DNA of 36,716 bases. It comes from Candidatus Cloacimonadota bacterium. Its GTDB lineage: Bacteria > Cloacimonadota > Cloacimonadia > Cloacimonadales > TCS61. Positions within the stretch are counted from its first letter, which is position 1. Each line of letters opens with the position of its first letter. This document shows positions 27,450-36,414 of this stretch, in pieces. The notes under the pieces were generated by a model that did no database searches, was not told the DNA's origin, and saw nothing but the letters and a program-made list of their open reading frames with translations. The stretch lies in assembly GCA_021735645.1 (NCBI GenBank), contig JAIPGP010000031.1:1-36716 (forward strand), written 5' to 3'. The position numbers and the translations under genes were made by a program.

Positions 27450-29591
27450 ATGAAAAAGAATATATTTAAGCAGATCAGGAATATAGTAAGATATAAAAGC
27501 GAATTTATACTTTCGCGAAATCCCGCTGTTCAGATAGCCATGCTGGCAATAGTAGCATTATTTATTACTATGGTGGCAACTTTAGTTCTCAAGCTTACCC
27601 AGATCATGCCGACAGAATGGAAACTGCTTCCTCTTCCAAAACTTGTCTGGAATAATCTTATGCGGGTAATGGACCAGGGCACCATGGTCAATGATGAAGG
27701 TTCCTGGCTTTTTTTACTCATAATGCTCACGACTACGGTCTTTGGTCTAATTATTATCAGTACCCTGATCGGTATTATCACTGAAGGGTTTGATTCAAAA
27801 GTGGAAGAACTGAATAAAGGCAGATCAGCCGTCATCGAAAAGGGACATTTTATCATTTTGGGCTGGTCAGCAAAAATATATCATATCATCAACCAGTTGA
27901 TTATCGGTAACATTCTTTCCGATACCGGCCTCGGAAAGCCCTGTATCGTAATTCTGGCAGATAAAGACAAGGTAGAAATGGAGGATGCTATTTACGATAA
28001 TTGCCGGAATTCCAGGAAAGCCAAAATAATCTGCCGGTCCGGAAACCCGATTATCTTAGAAAAACTGGGAAAACTCTCTCTCGATAAGGCAGATACGATC
28101 CTGATACTTGCTTCCGAGAAAAAGAATCCTGATACTTTTGTCTTTAAAATTGTGCTGGCAATTATCAGTTTATGCTCTAAAAAAGATAAACATAAAACAA
28201 CGTGTAAAACCGTTATAGCTGAAATCTTTGAAAAGAAAAATGAAGCCCTCCTGACTGATCAAATTAATAAATGCCAGATGAAAAATGAAATTAACTTCAT
28301 CGCGCTTAATTCCAGTCAGATCATCTCGGAAATTATTGCCCAAACCTGTATTCAGCAGAAACTCTCCCGAGTATATTCAGAATTGTTAAAATTCGATAAA
28401 AATGACAATGAAATTTATTTTGAAAAAGTAGCCAAATTCCGCGGTATTAATGAATCAGATACTTTCCAGGACTTAATGTTCAAGTTTGAAAATTCCTGCC
28501 TGATCGGTTATATGAAAGCAAACTCGAAGGATCAGGATAATAAAATTGTCATTAACCCCTTATCTGAGCAATATGGAAATGAAAAACTGCTTCCAGAAGA
28601 TGAATTGATCTTTATAGCCAGACAAAGAAAGGAAATTAAATTTATAGTGAAACATCATGACAAGCAAGGAAAAAAAACCAGTCCCGATATCGTCAGAAAA
28701 CAGAAATTACCCATATCCAATACTATCATTTTTGGCTTCAATAAAAAAATTTTCAGAATAATTGATGAACTGGAAAATTATATTAATGAAGGCTCTTCGG
28801 TTAAGATCATTGCCAAAGTTACTGAAGAAAATGAGAATGAATACAAGGATTACAAGGAATCTATTAAAGAGAAGGGTGAAAGGAAACAGACCCTGAAGTT
28901 AATTAAAATTGCAGAACAAATTATCGATCAGAATATCATTGAAAAAGAGATATTCAATATTACAAAAGATAAAGATGTTAAGACTGCTATTCGTAAAAAA
29001 ATTAAATGCGATAATATCATTATCTTGAATTATGGTAATTTGAATAGTCATAATGCCAATCAGGAAGTCGCCTTTTTAGAGGAAATTGATGCCATCACAA
29101 TTAAGTCATTGCTCAATATCAGGAAGTATTTTGAACTTAATAAGCAATTTAAAGAAGATGGGTTCTCAATAGTCACTGAGATGAAATTTGCCCATAATAA
29201 AGATGTGATCCCTTCCGGTGATGAAGATGAATTTATCATCAGTGACGAAATTATCAGTTCTATCATCGCCCAGACTGTTCTAAATAAAAACCTGGGTAAA
29301 GTATATCAGGATATTTTACTGAAATCTAATAAATGTGAAATATATCTGAAAAATGCTGGCTGCTATGCACCCTTAGGGACAGAAACAACATTTAATGACC
29401 TGATCCGCTCAGGAATCGAATTTAATGAAATTGTAATAGGCTATATCTTTGCAAAAAAAGGTAATCCGGAACTTGAAGAAGATGAAATCCATTTAAATCC
29501 TGACAGGCAACTGCTTGTCACATTTCAAAAGTATGATAAAGTGATCACTATCGCCAATGACTTCACTTTCTATCACCCTCAGAGTAAATAA
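27450..29591 (+). CDS. CASTOR/POLLUX-like ion channel with two RCK-type domains
   Basis: This 713-residue protein has two hydrophobic segments (about 28-52 and 85-110) flanking a pore-like stretch. After them comes D-S-K-V-E-E-L-N-K-G-R-S-A-V-I-E, then G-H-F-I-I-L-G-W-S, which closely resembles the linker and first nucleotide-binding strand of plant CASTOR/POLLUX channels and their bacterial relatives. A second Rossmann-like repeat begins near residue 423 (T-I-I-F-G-F). In plants these are calcium-regulated nuclear cation channels. Ion choice here is unknown. The frame is open from an ATG at 27435, but AAGGAG (27438-27443) lies six bases before the ATG at 27450, which is the better start. It heads a plus-strand group with the next three genes, right after the hairpin array. 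Confidence 0.85.
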   Translation: MKKNIFKQIRNIVRYKSEFILSRNPAVQIAMLAIVALFITMVATLVLKLTQIMPTEWKLLPLPKLVWNNLMRVMDQGTMVNDEGSWLFLLIMLTTTVFGLIIISTLIGIITEGFDSKVEELNKGRSAVIEKGHFIILGWSAKIYHIINQLIIGNILSDTGLGKPCIVILADKDKVEMEDAIYDNCRNSRKAKIICRSGNPIILEKLGKLSLDKADTILILASEKKNPDTFVFKIVLAIISLCSKKDKHKTTCKTVIAEIFEKKNEALLTDQINKCQMKNEINFIALNSSQIISEIIAQTCIQQKLSRVYSELLKFDKNDNEIYFEKVAKFRGINESDTFQDLMFKFENSCLIGYMKANSKDQDNKIVINPLSEQYGNEKLLPEDELIFIARQRKEIKFIVKHHDKQGKKTSPDIVRKQKLPISNTIIFGFNKKIFRIIDELENYINEGSSVKIIAKVTEENENEYKDYKESIKEKGERKQTLKLIKIAEQIIDQNIIEKEIFNITKDKDVKTAIRKKIKCDNIIILNYGNLNSHNANQEVAFLEEIDAITIKSLLNIRKYFELNKQFKEDGFSIVTEMKFAHNKDVIPSGDEDEFIISDEIISSIIAQTVLNKNLGKVYQDILLKSNKCEIYLKNAGCYAPLGTETTFNDLIRSGIEFNEIVIGYIFAKKGNPELEEDEIHLNPDRQLLVTFQKYDKVITIANDFTFYHPQSK

Positions 29592-29608
29592 GTAAAGAGC
29601 AAAAAAAC

Positions 29609-30187
29609 ATGGATCAACTGAAAGATATTCCACAAATATTTCCCCAGATCGAGGACGGACCGGAAAGCTGGGAAAGATTTATCTATAAAGCCAGCCGGGG
29701 AAGCTATAAAGCCAGTGACATGCTTCTCCATGCAGAATGGGCTTTTATGGCTTATAAAACAGGCATTATTGATGATATGGACGAGGACGAATACGCTGAG
29801 ATATTGCAGGCTCAATTCAAAGATAAACCTGATTGTAACAGCTCAGAAGAATTGATCAGAATACTTGCCAGAGCGGCAAAAATTGAGTTGCCTGAATATA
29901 TTGATACTCTGCCAATACATCCTCAGACATTCTATGAATCATCCTGGGAGAATGATAGTGTTGACGGTTATGAATTATTACATGATGCAGCTCATTATGC
30001 CTTTGAGAACTGGTCATACCAAGAATACATGAAGCTGGAAAATGAGATTTTGGATGCTCTTGATAATTATAATTCACTGCATTTGACAGCCGCAATGATA
30101 CTGCTGGTTTTCACGTTTCTACCATCCTGCCCAGGTGCTTTTAAGAACGAGTTCTTTCAATTACCTGCTGAGCATCTGATCAGATAG
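29609..30187 (+). CDS. Uncharacterised 192-residue protein
   Basis: I do not recognise this gene. It has no signal peptide and no membrane segment at the start. It is acidic in the first 110 residues, rich in Trp, Tyr and Glu, and probably alpha-helical. Residues 143-170 form an amphipathic to hydrophobic helix, and a late hydrophobic stretch reads A-A-M-I-L-L-V-F-T-F. The W-E-N-D-S-V-D-G-Y-E-L-L-H-D-A-A-H-Y region (about 112-129) is the most distinctive part. It begins 17 bp after the channel gene on the same strand, so it is probably co-transcribed and may be soluble and cytoplasmic. Only a weak purine-rich site precedes the ATG. A partner role with the channel is only suggested by position. 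Confidence 0.75.
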   Translation: MDQLKDIPQIFPQIEDGPESWERFIYKASRGSYKASDMLLHAEWAFMAYKTGIIDDMDEDEYAEILQAQFKDKPDCNSSEELIRILARAAKIELPEYIDTLPIHPQTFYESSWENDSVDGYELLHDAAHYAFENWSYQEYMKLENEILDALDNYNSLHLTAAMILLVFTFLPSCPGAFKNEFFQLPAEHLIR

Positions 30188-30239
30188 TAATTTTAAAAAA
30201 ATAGATTATCGCATACAACATATTTTATAGGAGGGCTTG

Positions 30240-31535
30240 ATGAAAAGAGCATTTTTTTTAATGCTGCTGATAATTATTTTAGCAGGTTGTGAATCCCCGT
30301 TAAAAGTTGGAGTGATTGAGATGAACGATGTCTCTCCGGTTCTGTTCCGGCACGAATTATATACCAGTGGTGATGATTTTAGTGCTGGTTATAATAGTGG
30401 CAGGCTGCGCTCTGACCGCATTTTGATTGAATGGGAGCCTTATACGGACAATGATTTCATGTATTACAGCTTAAAACGTAATAATGCCCAGGAAATTATC
30501 ATTACCGATATTTCTGAAACTTCAGTTTTAGATTCGATCAATGTCAATGATGACACAAAGTATGAATACACTTTAGTGGTTATGGCAGAGAATGGAATGT
30601 ATGGGAAAGACATTATTAAAGTAAAAACTCCCCGCTGGGACCCACCCGGCAATCTTTCTGTCAATGGATTAAATCATACTGATCTGATTCTGAACTGGGG
30701 GGATAGAAGTGACACAGAAGAGCATTTTATTGTCTATTTATATAGTGAAGAAATGGTGAAAATTGATTCTTTTTTTACTGAACCGGACGTAGAGGAAAAA
30801 GTTGTTTCTGATCTGGTATTTATGGAATATTACCATTTTAAGGTCAAAGCTATTGGAGCCTGGGAAGAAGATATTAATTCTATGACAATGGGTTTCAGAG
30901 CAGGAAATTTCGTTTTAGCAGATCCCCGGTTTCTGGAAGCAAACCAGAATCCGGATAATACTGTGACTGTTACCTGGGAAGACCAGTCCAATTACGAAAC
31001 CGGATTCAGTCTGGAACGCAAATTAAATGCCAATGACTTTATTGAAATCGCTGATCTGGATTACAGCTCTGGTTCCAATTTTATTGAATATATTGATACC
31101 GATTCACATCTTTTTGATAATGATGACATAGTTACTTACAGGGTAAGAGTCTATAATGATTATGAAGACGAAACGGTTTACTCGGATTATTCTGATGAGA
31201 CAGAATTATTGATCATTGATATGTCCGATGTTGTCTGTATTGAGCTGCAGGTGGATGAATGGAATCAGGAAGCCAGCTGGAACCTGTATATGCAATCCAC
31301 CGGAGATTACTATTATGACGATTGGCAGGATTTCACCGAAGAGTATCAGATAGTAACCAGAGATATTATTCTGGAAGCTGGACTATATTCTATTCATTGC
31401 TGGGACGACTTCGGCGATGGCGGTATCAGTGGCTCAGTTATATTTAAGGGAGAGATTCTTGTTGAGTGGGATAAGAATGATTACAGCTCTCGGGAACAGT
31501 TTAATTTTGAAATTCCGGCATTTACTGAGGAGTAA
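30240..31535 (+). CDS. Lipoprotein with fibronectin type III-like domains
   Basis: The 431-residue product starts MKRAFFLMLLIIILAGC, a lipoprotein signal with lipobox L-A-G-C and Cys17 as the modified residue. A short spacer is followed by about three FnIII-like domains (about 55-135, 138-225 and 228-325), each with W/Y-rich strands. A C-terminal beta domain (about 330-431) carries D-D-F-G-D-G-G, a D-x-x-G-D-G-type turn seen in extracellular beta-sandwich domains. The frame can be extended one codon to TTG at 30237, but AGGAGG at 30229-30234 favours the ATG at 30240. It ends 3 bp before the next gene, so the two form a coupled pair. The role is unknown, and a surface or periplasmic scaffold is likely. 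Confidence 0.85.
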   Translation: MKRAFFLMLLIIILAGCESPLKVGVIEMNDVSPVLFRHELYTSGDDFSAGYNSGRLRSDRILIEWEPYTDNDFMYYSLKRNNAQEIIITDISETSVLDSINVNDDTKYEYTLVVMAENGMYGKDIIKVKTPRWDPPGNLSVNGLNHTDLILNWGDRSDTEEHFIVYLYSEEMVKIDSFFTEPDVEEKVVSDLVFMEYYHFKVKAIGAWEEDINSMTMGFRAGNFVLADPRFLEANQNPDNTVTVTWEDQSNYETGFSLERKLNANDFIEIADLDYSSGSNFIEYIDTDSHLFDNDDIVTYRVRVYNDYEDETVYSDYSDETELLIIDMSDVVCIELQVDEWNQEASWNLYMQSTGDYYYDDWQDFTEEYQIVTRDIILEAGLYSIHCWDDFGDGGISGSVIFKGEILVEWDKNDYSSREQFNFEIPAFTEE

Positions 31536-31538
31536 AAA

Positions 31539-33338
31539 ATGAAAAAAATAATCATTATAATAGCCGTATTGTCCTTAGTGGGATTATGTACCGCTCAGCT
31601 GCCGCTTTCTATGCGCAATATTGCCAGCGACGGCATTTTTGCAAGTGACTGGGATTATATCTATGACCCTGTTGATCTCTCTAAGAGCAGCCAGATGTTC
31701 TTCTTCACTAACCTGGCAGATTTTTGCTACAGATATGACAACCTGCTGACAGATACAAATGAAGAATCGAAAACCCGGATACTGGAGGAGCTGCCTTTGG
31801 GAGTTGCCATTAATAATCCTCTGGTCTCAAATTTGCGGCACTCGCTATTTATCCGTTTCCGCCATAACCTCACACCAGATGATATGACTGGTGAAAAAGA
31901 AAGCTATACTACCGAATATTCCAGTGGTGCCGGGAATCCCTTTATTTATGATACTAAAGTGATATCTTATGAAAAAGTGAAAGATTATGACGATGACTGC
32001 TCTAATTTTGACCTTATCTGGAATAATAGTTTTCGCCTCTCTGATAAAGTCATTGGTCTCAGATATTCATCGTTTCATAGAAATGAAAAATTCTATGATG
32101 CTGATGGCTGGCTCGGTTTAGATGTGTTTGACCCACACATGATCATCGATTATGTCCATACAGGCGAAACCAGTTTTGAGAATTATATCGAATATTATGA
32201 CTATGCCAGTAATCAAATGTATTTTCGCGTCGATGAAAAAGGTGACTTTGAAAAAGAAATCTCTGACAATCAGAAGGAGTTAATGGCGAGTGTTGAACTG
32301 GAAAATGATTTTCTGGTTAGCGAATCAATTATGCGATTCGATTTAGGATTAAGAACTCATGAAGATATCAGCAGAAATATAACCGACGAATATAGTGCCA
32401 GTTTTTATCAGCTTGACGAAGACAGCCTGAGCTATGAAGGTGATCTTAGTGACTGCTATCTCGTTAAGCAGTCATATAATCAGCAGCATTATTATATTGC
32501 CGCGGAATTGAAAAAATATCTGGGTAACAGTTTTGAAGAAGAACTGGATTTCTATGAATTTGGCTTGAGCTGCGGCTATCTGAGCGGAGACAGTAAAAAT
32601 AACAGCTTAACGCATCGAGTCTGGCAAAGAACTCATGAGGATTACTTCCCGGAAGATAATATTACATACTCTGATGATAGAAACCAGGAAGTGAATGAAG
32701 CAGGAGATTTTAGCGGCTTTGATCTGAACTCTCATTTCAGGTTTAATCTGGTATTGAATAAATATGCCTGCTTTGGAATGGGCTGCTTCGTTAAATATAA
32801 TTATCTTAAGCATGATCTTGATTATGAAGCTGATTTTGAGAATATTCACACTACTCTGCTCGGATCTGAATTTGACGAAGAATTTGACACCATTTCTACT
32901 GAGACCGAATATCTGCTTGCCGAAAAAGAATCTATTGATCAGACCACTGAAATGCGGTTGCCAATTGCTCTGGAATTCAAGATTGATGATGATGACCTGT
33001 CTGATAATGACGCCTTCAGTATGCGGAATTTTGTTTACCGGCTCAGCTCCACTTTCATATATAATTACCAGAATGATGAAGATTCATATAATGACATTGT
33101 GCATGAACCATATTTCATTATTGTTGAATATGGAACTGGTGAGGTGGAGGAAGATCATGATTCTGATAATGTGTTAAGCTCAAAAAAAACCATTCGGAAA
33201 ACTGCCATTAGTAGAAAACTGTTCTCCGCTGGAATTGGCTACCGCCATTCCGATAATGTTAATATCGATTTCGCTGTTTCTTATGACTCCGAAGCAGAAG
33301 ACTTCTTTTTCGGATTATCATTTACGGTTAAAAAATAG
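31539..33338 (+). CDS. Predicted outer-membrane protein, function unknown
   Basis: The 599-residue protein has a signal peptide (MKKIIIIIAVLSLVGLCTA, cleavage probably before Gln20). The rest is rich in Tyr, Phe, Asp, Glu and Ser, with alternating polar/apolar strands separated by acidic loops (D-D-D, E-E-D-H-D-S-D). It ends F-F-F-G-L-S-F-T-V-K-K. This composition and the aromatic-girdle-like strands suggest a beta-barrel, though no family motif is recognised. It follows the lipoprotein gene by 3 bp on the same strand, which suggests that the two products work together at the outer membrane. The gene is closed by a strong bidirectional hairpin at 33358-33399. Confidence 0.75.
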   Translation: MKKIIIIIAVLSLVGLCTAQLPLSMRNIASDGIFASDWDYIYDPVDLSKSSQMFFFTNLADFCYRYDNLLTDTNEESKTRILEELPLGVAINNPLVSNLRHSLFIRFRHNLTPDDMTGEKESYTTEYSSGAGNPFIYDTKVISYEKVKDYDDDCSNFDLIWNNSFRLSDKVIGLRYSSFHRNEKFYDADGWLGLDVFDPHMIIDYVHTGETSFENYIEYYDYASNQMYFRVDEKGDFEKEISDNQKELMASVELENDFLVSESIMRFDLGLRTHEDISRNITDEYSASFYQLDEDSLSYEGDLSDCYLVKQSYNQQHYYIAAELKKYLGNSFEEELDFYEFGLSCGYLSGDSKNNSLTHRVWQRTHEDYFPEDNITYSDDRNQEVNEAGDFSGFDLNSHFRFNLVLNKYACFGMGCFVKYNYLKHDLDYEADFENIHTTLLGSEFDEEFDTISTETEYLLAEKESIDQTTEMRLPIALEFKIDDDDLSDNDAFSMRNFVYRLSSTFIYNYQNDEDSYNDIVHEPYFIIVEYGTGEVEEDHDSDNVLSSKKTIRKTAISRKLFSAGIGYRHSDNVNIDFAVSYDSEAEDFFFGLSFTVKK

Positions 33339-33357
33339 CTGCTGATTTAGAAAAATA

Positions 33358-33399
33358 AACGGCGATAGATTAACTTTTTGAGGAAAATCTATCGCCGTT
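33358..33399. terminator. Bidirectional hairpin terminator between converging genes
   Basis: AACGGCGATAGATT (33358-33371) and its exact reverse complement (33386-33399) form a 14-bp perfect stem around a 14-nt loop. The plus-strand side is followed by an AT-rich tail (ATTATTTG) and the minus-strand side by TTATTTTTCT. It sits between the ends of the outer-membrane protein gene and lysS. Confidence 0.85.
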
Positions 33400-33414
33400 A
33401 TTATTTGATACTAT

Positions 33415-34911
33415 CTAATTCTCCGGTTTCATCTGCGGAAAGAGAATTACTTCTTTGATGGAAGTATTATTGGTAAACAGCATTATCAGCCGGTCTATCC
33501 CAATGCCCAGTCCACCTGTTGGCGGCATGCCATATTCCATAGCCTCCAGAAAGTCCTCATCCATCACATTCGCTTCACTATCACCCATTTCCCGCATCTT
33601 CACCTGATCTTCCAGACGCTCACGCTGGTCCACCGGGTCATTCAGCTCTGTGAAGGCATTGGCATATTCATTGCCCAGTATAAACAGCTCAAAACGTTCC
33701 ACGATCTCAGTTTCTCCCGGTTTCAATTTAGCCAGAGGGGATATTTCACGGGGATAATCTAAGACAAAAGTCGGCTGAATAAGCTTGGGCTCCACAAAAT
33801 GATCAAAGAGCAGCTCTATCAGTTTGCCGCTGCCGGCAGAAGGTTCTATCTCCATTTTATGCTCCAGACAAAATGCCTTGATCCGCTCAAAATCAAAGTC
33901 GCTGGCATCAAAACCGGCATATTCCTTGATCAGATCAAGCATAGTAGCCTGACGGAATGGCACACTGAAATCCAGCTCCACTCCATTACATTCAATCTTG
34001 TCTGAGTGCAGCACAGATTTTGCCAGGTGCTTGATCAGGCTTTCTGTAAGCTCTATCATCCCATCCAGATCTGTATATGCCTGATATAGTTCCAACAATG
34101 TAAATTCAGGATTATGTGACCTGTCCATGCCCTCATTACGGAAGACTTTCCCGATTTCATAGACCCGCTCAAAACCGCCAACGATCAGCCTTTTAAGATA
34201 AAGTTCTATTGCTATCCGCATATAAAGCGTTATGTCCAAAGTGTTATGATGAGTTAAAAAAGGACGCGCCTGCGCGCCACCATACAAAGGTGTGAGCACT
34301 GGAGTTTCCACTTCCAGAAAGCCCCGGTTTTCCAGAAAATGACGCATTCCGGAGATTAGATGAGCACGCGTAACAAAACTATGCTTATGCTCAGGATTCA
34401 GCAGTAGATCAAGGTAGCGCTTGCGGTAACGCGTTTCTATATCATGAAACTCATCATAGCGAATTGTCTTGCCATCTACAACTTTTTCTTTCACGACAGG
34501 CAGAGGTCGCAAAGCCTTGCAAAGCATCGTCACTTTTGCCGCCTTCACCGAATATTCACCCATCTGAGTAACAAAACAAATGCCATCTATCTGCACAAAA
34601 TCTCCCAGATCACAGGCTTTGAACACATCATAATTTTCTTCACCTGTGTTATCCCTACGCACAAATATCTGAATATTGCCCGATTCATCGGCTACATTAC
34701 CAAATCCCACTTTGCCCTGACGCCTCAGTGCCACCAGTCTGCCAGTAATAGAAACCTCTTCTTCTGAGGCGAGTAATTCAGCTTTGTGGGTGATAAGTTC
34801 AGATATTATATGGGTTCTGTATGAACGGTTCGGATAAGCATTCACCTGCATATCCTCCAGACGCTGCAATTTCTGACGCCGCGCCTGCATCAATTGATTT
34901 CTATTATCCAT
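33415..34911 (-). CDS. lysS: Lysyl-tRNA synthetase, class II
   Basis: This enzyme charges tRNA-Lys with lysine using ATP in the cytoplasm. The product has 498 residues, the usual length. It has an N-terminal OB-fold anticodon-binding domain (about 50-150), motif 1, motif 2 F-R-N-E-G-M-D-x-S-H-N-P-E-F (about 252-265) and motif 3 G-I-G-I-D-R-L (about 475-481), all complete. The frame opens at an ATG at 34923, but that codon has no spacing from its purine tract. GGAG stands six bases before the ATG at 34911, so I take the latter. A TTGACA/TAAAAT promoter lies upstream. The gene is single, converging on the previous plus-strand group. Confidence 0.96.
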   Translation of the reverse strand: MDNRNQLMQARRQKLQRLEDMQVNAYPNRSYRTHIISELITHKAELLASEEEVSITGRLVALRRQGKVGFGNVADESGNIQIFVRRDNTGEENYDVFKACDLGDFVQIDGICFVTQMGEYSVKAAKVTMLCKALRPLPVVKEKVVDGKTIRYDEFHDIETRYRKRYLDLLLNPEHKHSFVTRAHLISGMRHFLENRGFLEVETPVLTPLYGGAQARPFLTHHNTLDITLYMRIAIELYLKRLIVGGFERVYEIGKVFRNEGMDRSHNPEFTLLELYQAYTDLDGMIELTESLIKHLAKSVLHSDKIECNGVELDFSVPFRQATMLDLIKEYAGFDASDFDFERIKAFCLEHKMEIEPSAGSGKLIELLFDHFVEPKLIQPTFVLDYPREISPLAKLKPGETEIVERFELFILGNEYANAFTELNDPVDQRERLEDQVKMREMGDSEANVMDEDFLEAMEYGMPPTGGLGIGIDRLIMLFTNNTSIKEVILFPQMKPEN

Positions 34912-34944
34912 GGCTTTCTCCATCTCTTAGTATTAACTGAACAG

Positions 34945-34971
34945 ATTTTAATCCAGTGATTTAGATGTCAA
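34945..34971 (-). promoter_or_regulatory. Probable lysS promoter
   Basis: On the minus strand TTGACA (34971-34966) is perfect and TAAAAT (34950-34945) matches 5 of 6 bases. The spacing is 15 bp, shorter than the usual 17. A start near 34938 would leave a ~27-nt leader to the ATG at 34911. Confidence 0.45.
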
Positions 34972-35085
34972 GCTCATCTGCTGAAATACTGCCAGGGAAA
35001 TAAAATACAAATTCAAAACGTACTACTAGACAGGAAGTAAGAGACTGTTCAAGCTAAGTAATTGATAGCATTGTAGAATTTTCGA

Positions 35086-35114
35086 TTGACAGAATAGAGA
35101 AAAAAAATGAGAAT
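35086..35114 (+). promoter_or_regulatory. Possible promoter of the glycosyltransferase gene
   Basis: TTGACA (35086-35091) is followed at 17 bp by GAGAAT (35109-35114), a weak -10. TTGACAGAATAG also occurs exactly at 27372-27383 in front of the channel gene. Confidence 0.35.
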
Positions 35115-35148
35115 TACAGAGTAAACTATGTTTTATAAAGAGGAAAAT

Positions 35149-36147
35149 ATGAAAGAAGAATCTTCGTGTACTATAGTAACAATAACAGACAAAAATTTTG
35201 TTTTGGCTGTTTTTGTATTAGTGCTGTCATTGAAGTATCACAAAGTAAATTCAAAAATCAAGATATTAGGAATTGATCTAAGTGAAGCAGATATAAAATT
35301 GCTGACTCAATTTGATAATGTAGAAGTCGTGAAATCAATGATAAAGAATCCTTCAGACCGGACATCTTTACGTGCTATTGCAAATATCTGCAAACGGGAA
35401 GCGATCTTATCTGCAAAACCCGATAATTCTGATTTTGTTGCCTTACTGGATGGTGATTGTATTGTTACGGGAGATATTTCTCCCTATCTGACTCCTTCAG
35501 AACCTGGTCTTTTTCTACGAATACGCTCTACTGAAGAAAATAACATGATCTTTCAATCGCGCTATCAAGCTGAAGATAAATTCGGCACCATTCCTCTACG
35601 TGTCCTTGAGAAATGGCAAAAAGATGTTAACGGAAATCCGGAAAGCAATTTAGTTAATACTGTATTATCCGGTAATCTGATCATCCATAAAAATTATTTT
35701 GGCTTCGTGGATCATTGGGGTGATTTTATGGAAACAGTATTGCCTTATCATCAAAGTACTTTCGATCACGTGGCTTATGAAATGATGGGCGATTTCACCT
35801 TATCAGCTATGCTGGCTTTCGCCAAAGATGCTCCGCCAATTAAGGAAATGATGCTGAATAAAGACGTGAACGCTTATGTGGCACATCTGGGACCTAAACC
35901 TAAATTCTGGGAATTATGGTCAAAAAATAAACTGAAATATTTTCAGCAAATATTAAAAATTCTTGATTGGGCGAGAAAGTCCAATGTTACTCTGCCCGTA
36001 CTTCCCTGGACATTACAGCGAAAGTATATGCTAAAAATATATGTATATGCCTATTTATACCAGTTTTACTTCAATCTAAAAAAATTTATCCGACCAATCT
36101 ATAATGTCATTTCCCCGAATTTTAAAAACAGGAAACATAAATATTAG
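35149..36147 (+). CDS. Putative glycosyltransferase, GT-A fold with DxD motif
   Basis: This 332-residue protein probably transfers a sugar from a nucleotide sugar in building surface glycans. The N-terminal T-I-V-T-I-T-D-K-N-F strand is followed by an SLK helix, and the V-A-L-L-D-G-D-C-I segment places a D101-G-D103 metal-binding DxD motif at the end of a core strand, as in GT-A enzymes (GT8-like arrangement). L-N-K-D-V-N-A-Y-V-A-H-L-G-P-K (about 236-250) resembles the GT8 end with its conserved His-x-x-Gly/Pro-K. The C-terminal 60 residues are basic and aromatic, suggesting membrane attachment. The frame opens at 35128, but AAGAGG before the ATG at 35149 (5-6 base spacing) supports that start. 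A canonical terminator follows at 36297-36329. Confidence 0.75.
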   Translation: MKEESSCTIVTITDKNFVLAVFVLVLSLKYHKVNSKIKILGIDLSEADIKLLTQFDNVEVVKSMIKNPSDRTSLRAIANICKREAILSAKPDNSDFVALLDGDCIVTGDISPYLTPSEPGLFLRIRSTEENNMIFQSRYQAEDKFGTIPLRVLEKWQKDVNGNPESNLVNTVLSGNLIIHKNYFGFVDHWGDFMETVLPYHQSTFDHVAYEMMGDFTLSAMLAFAKDAPPIKEMMLNKDVNAYVAHLGPKPKFWELWSKNKLKYFQQILKILDWARKSNVTLPVLPWTLQRKYMLKIYVYAYLYQFYFNLKKFIRPIYNVISPNFKNRKHKY

Positions 36148-36296
36148 AGAATAGCCTCTCACTATATGAAATTGCAATAATAATAACAAAAAAGCAGCCA
36201 GCGGCATATGCACAGTTATTATGAAATATGGCAATCTGGTTGACAGCCATAAGCTGCAATTGATTAAATAAGCTGGTTAAACACAAATAATTTATC
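36148..36296. other. Short 3' region after the glycosyltransferase
   Basis: There is no gene here. GCAGC near 36193 and GCTGC near 36253 could close a large imperfect fold, but pairing between them is poor. Confidence 0.4.
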
Positions 36297-36329
36297 GAGG
36301 GGTTCATTTATGAATCCCTCTTTTTTTTT
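36297..36329 (+). terminator. Intrinsic terminator after the glycosyltransferase
   Basis: GAGGGGTTCA (36297-36306) pairs with TGAATCCCTC (36311-36320) in a 10-bp stem with one G-T wobble and a TTTA loop. Nine T residues follow directly. It is a textbook rho-independent terminator about 150 bp after the stop codon. Confidence 0.9.
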
Positions 36330-36372
36330 CTCAAATTCCTAAATTCATTATTAAGCAGCCAGAGAGATATTT

Positions 36373-36414
36373 ATGGACAAAATTGACAGTATGGACAATA
36401 TAGACATAATAGAT
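36373..36414 (+). repeat. 9-nt periodic ATGGAC array, copy 3
   Basis: ATGGAC, ATTGAC, ATGGAC, ATAGAC and ATAGAT start at 36373, 36382, 36391, 36400 and 36409, exactly 9 nt apart, with free triplets between. It lies about 45 bp beyond the terminator. It is the same type as 240-284 and 6090-6131 and reads open as Met/Ile-Asp-x to a TGA at 36433-36435. Confidence 0.8.
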
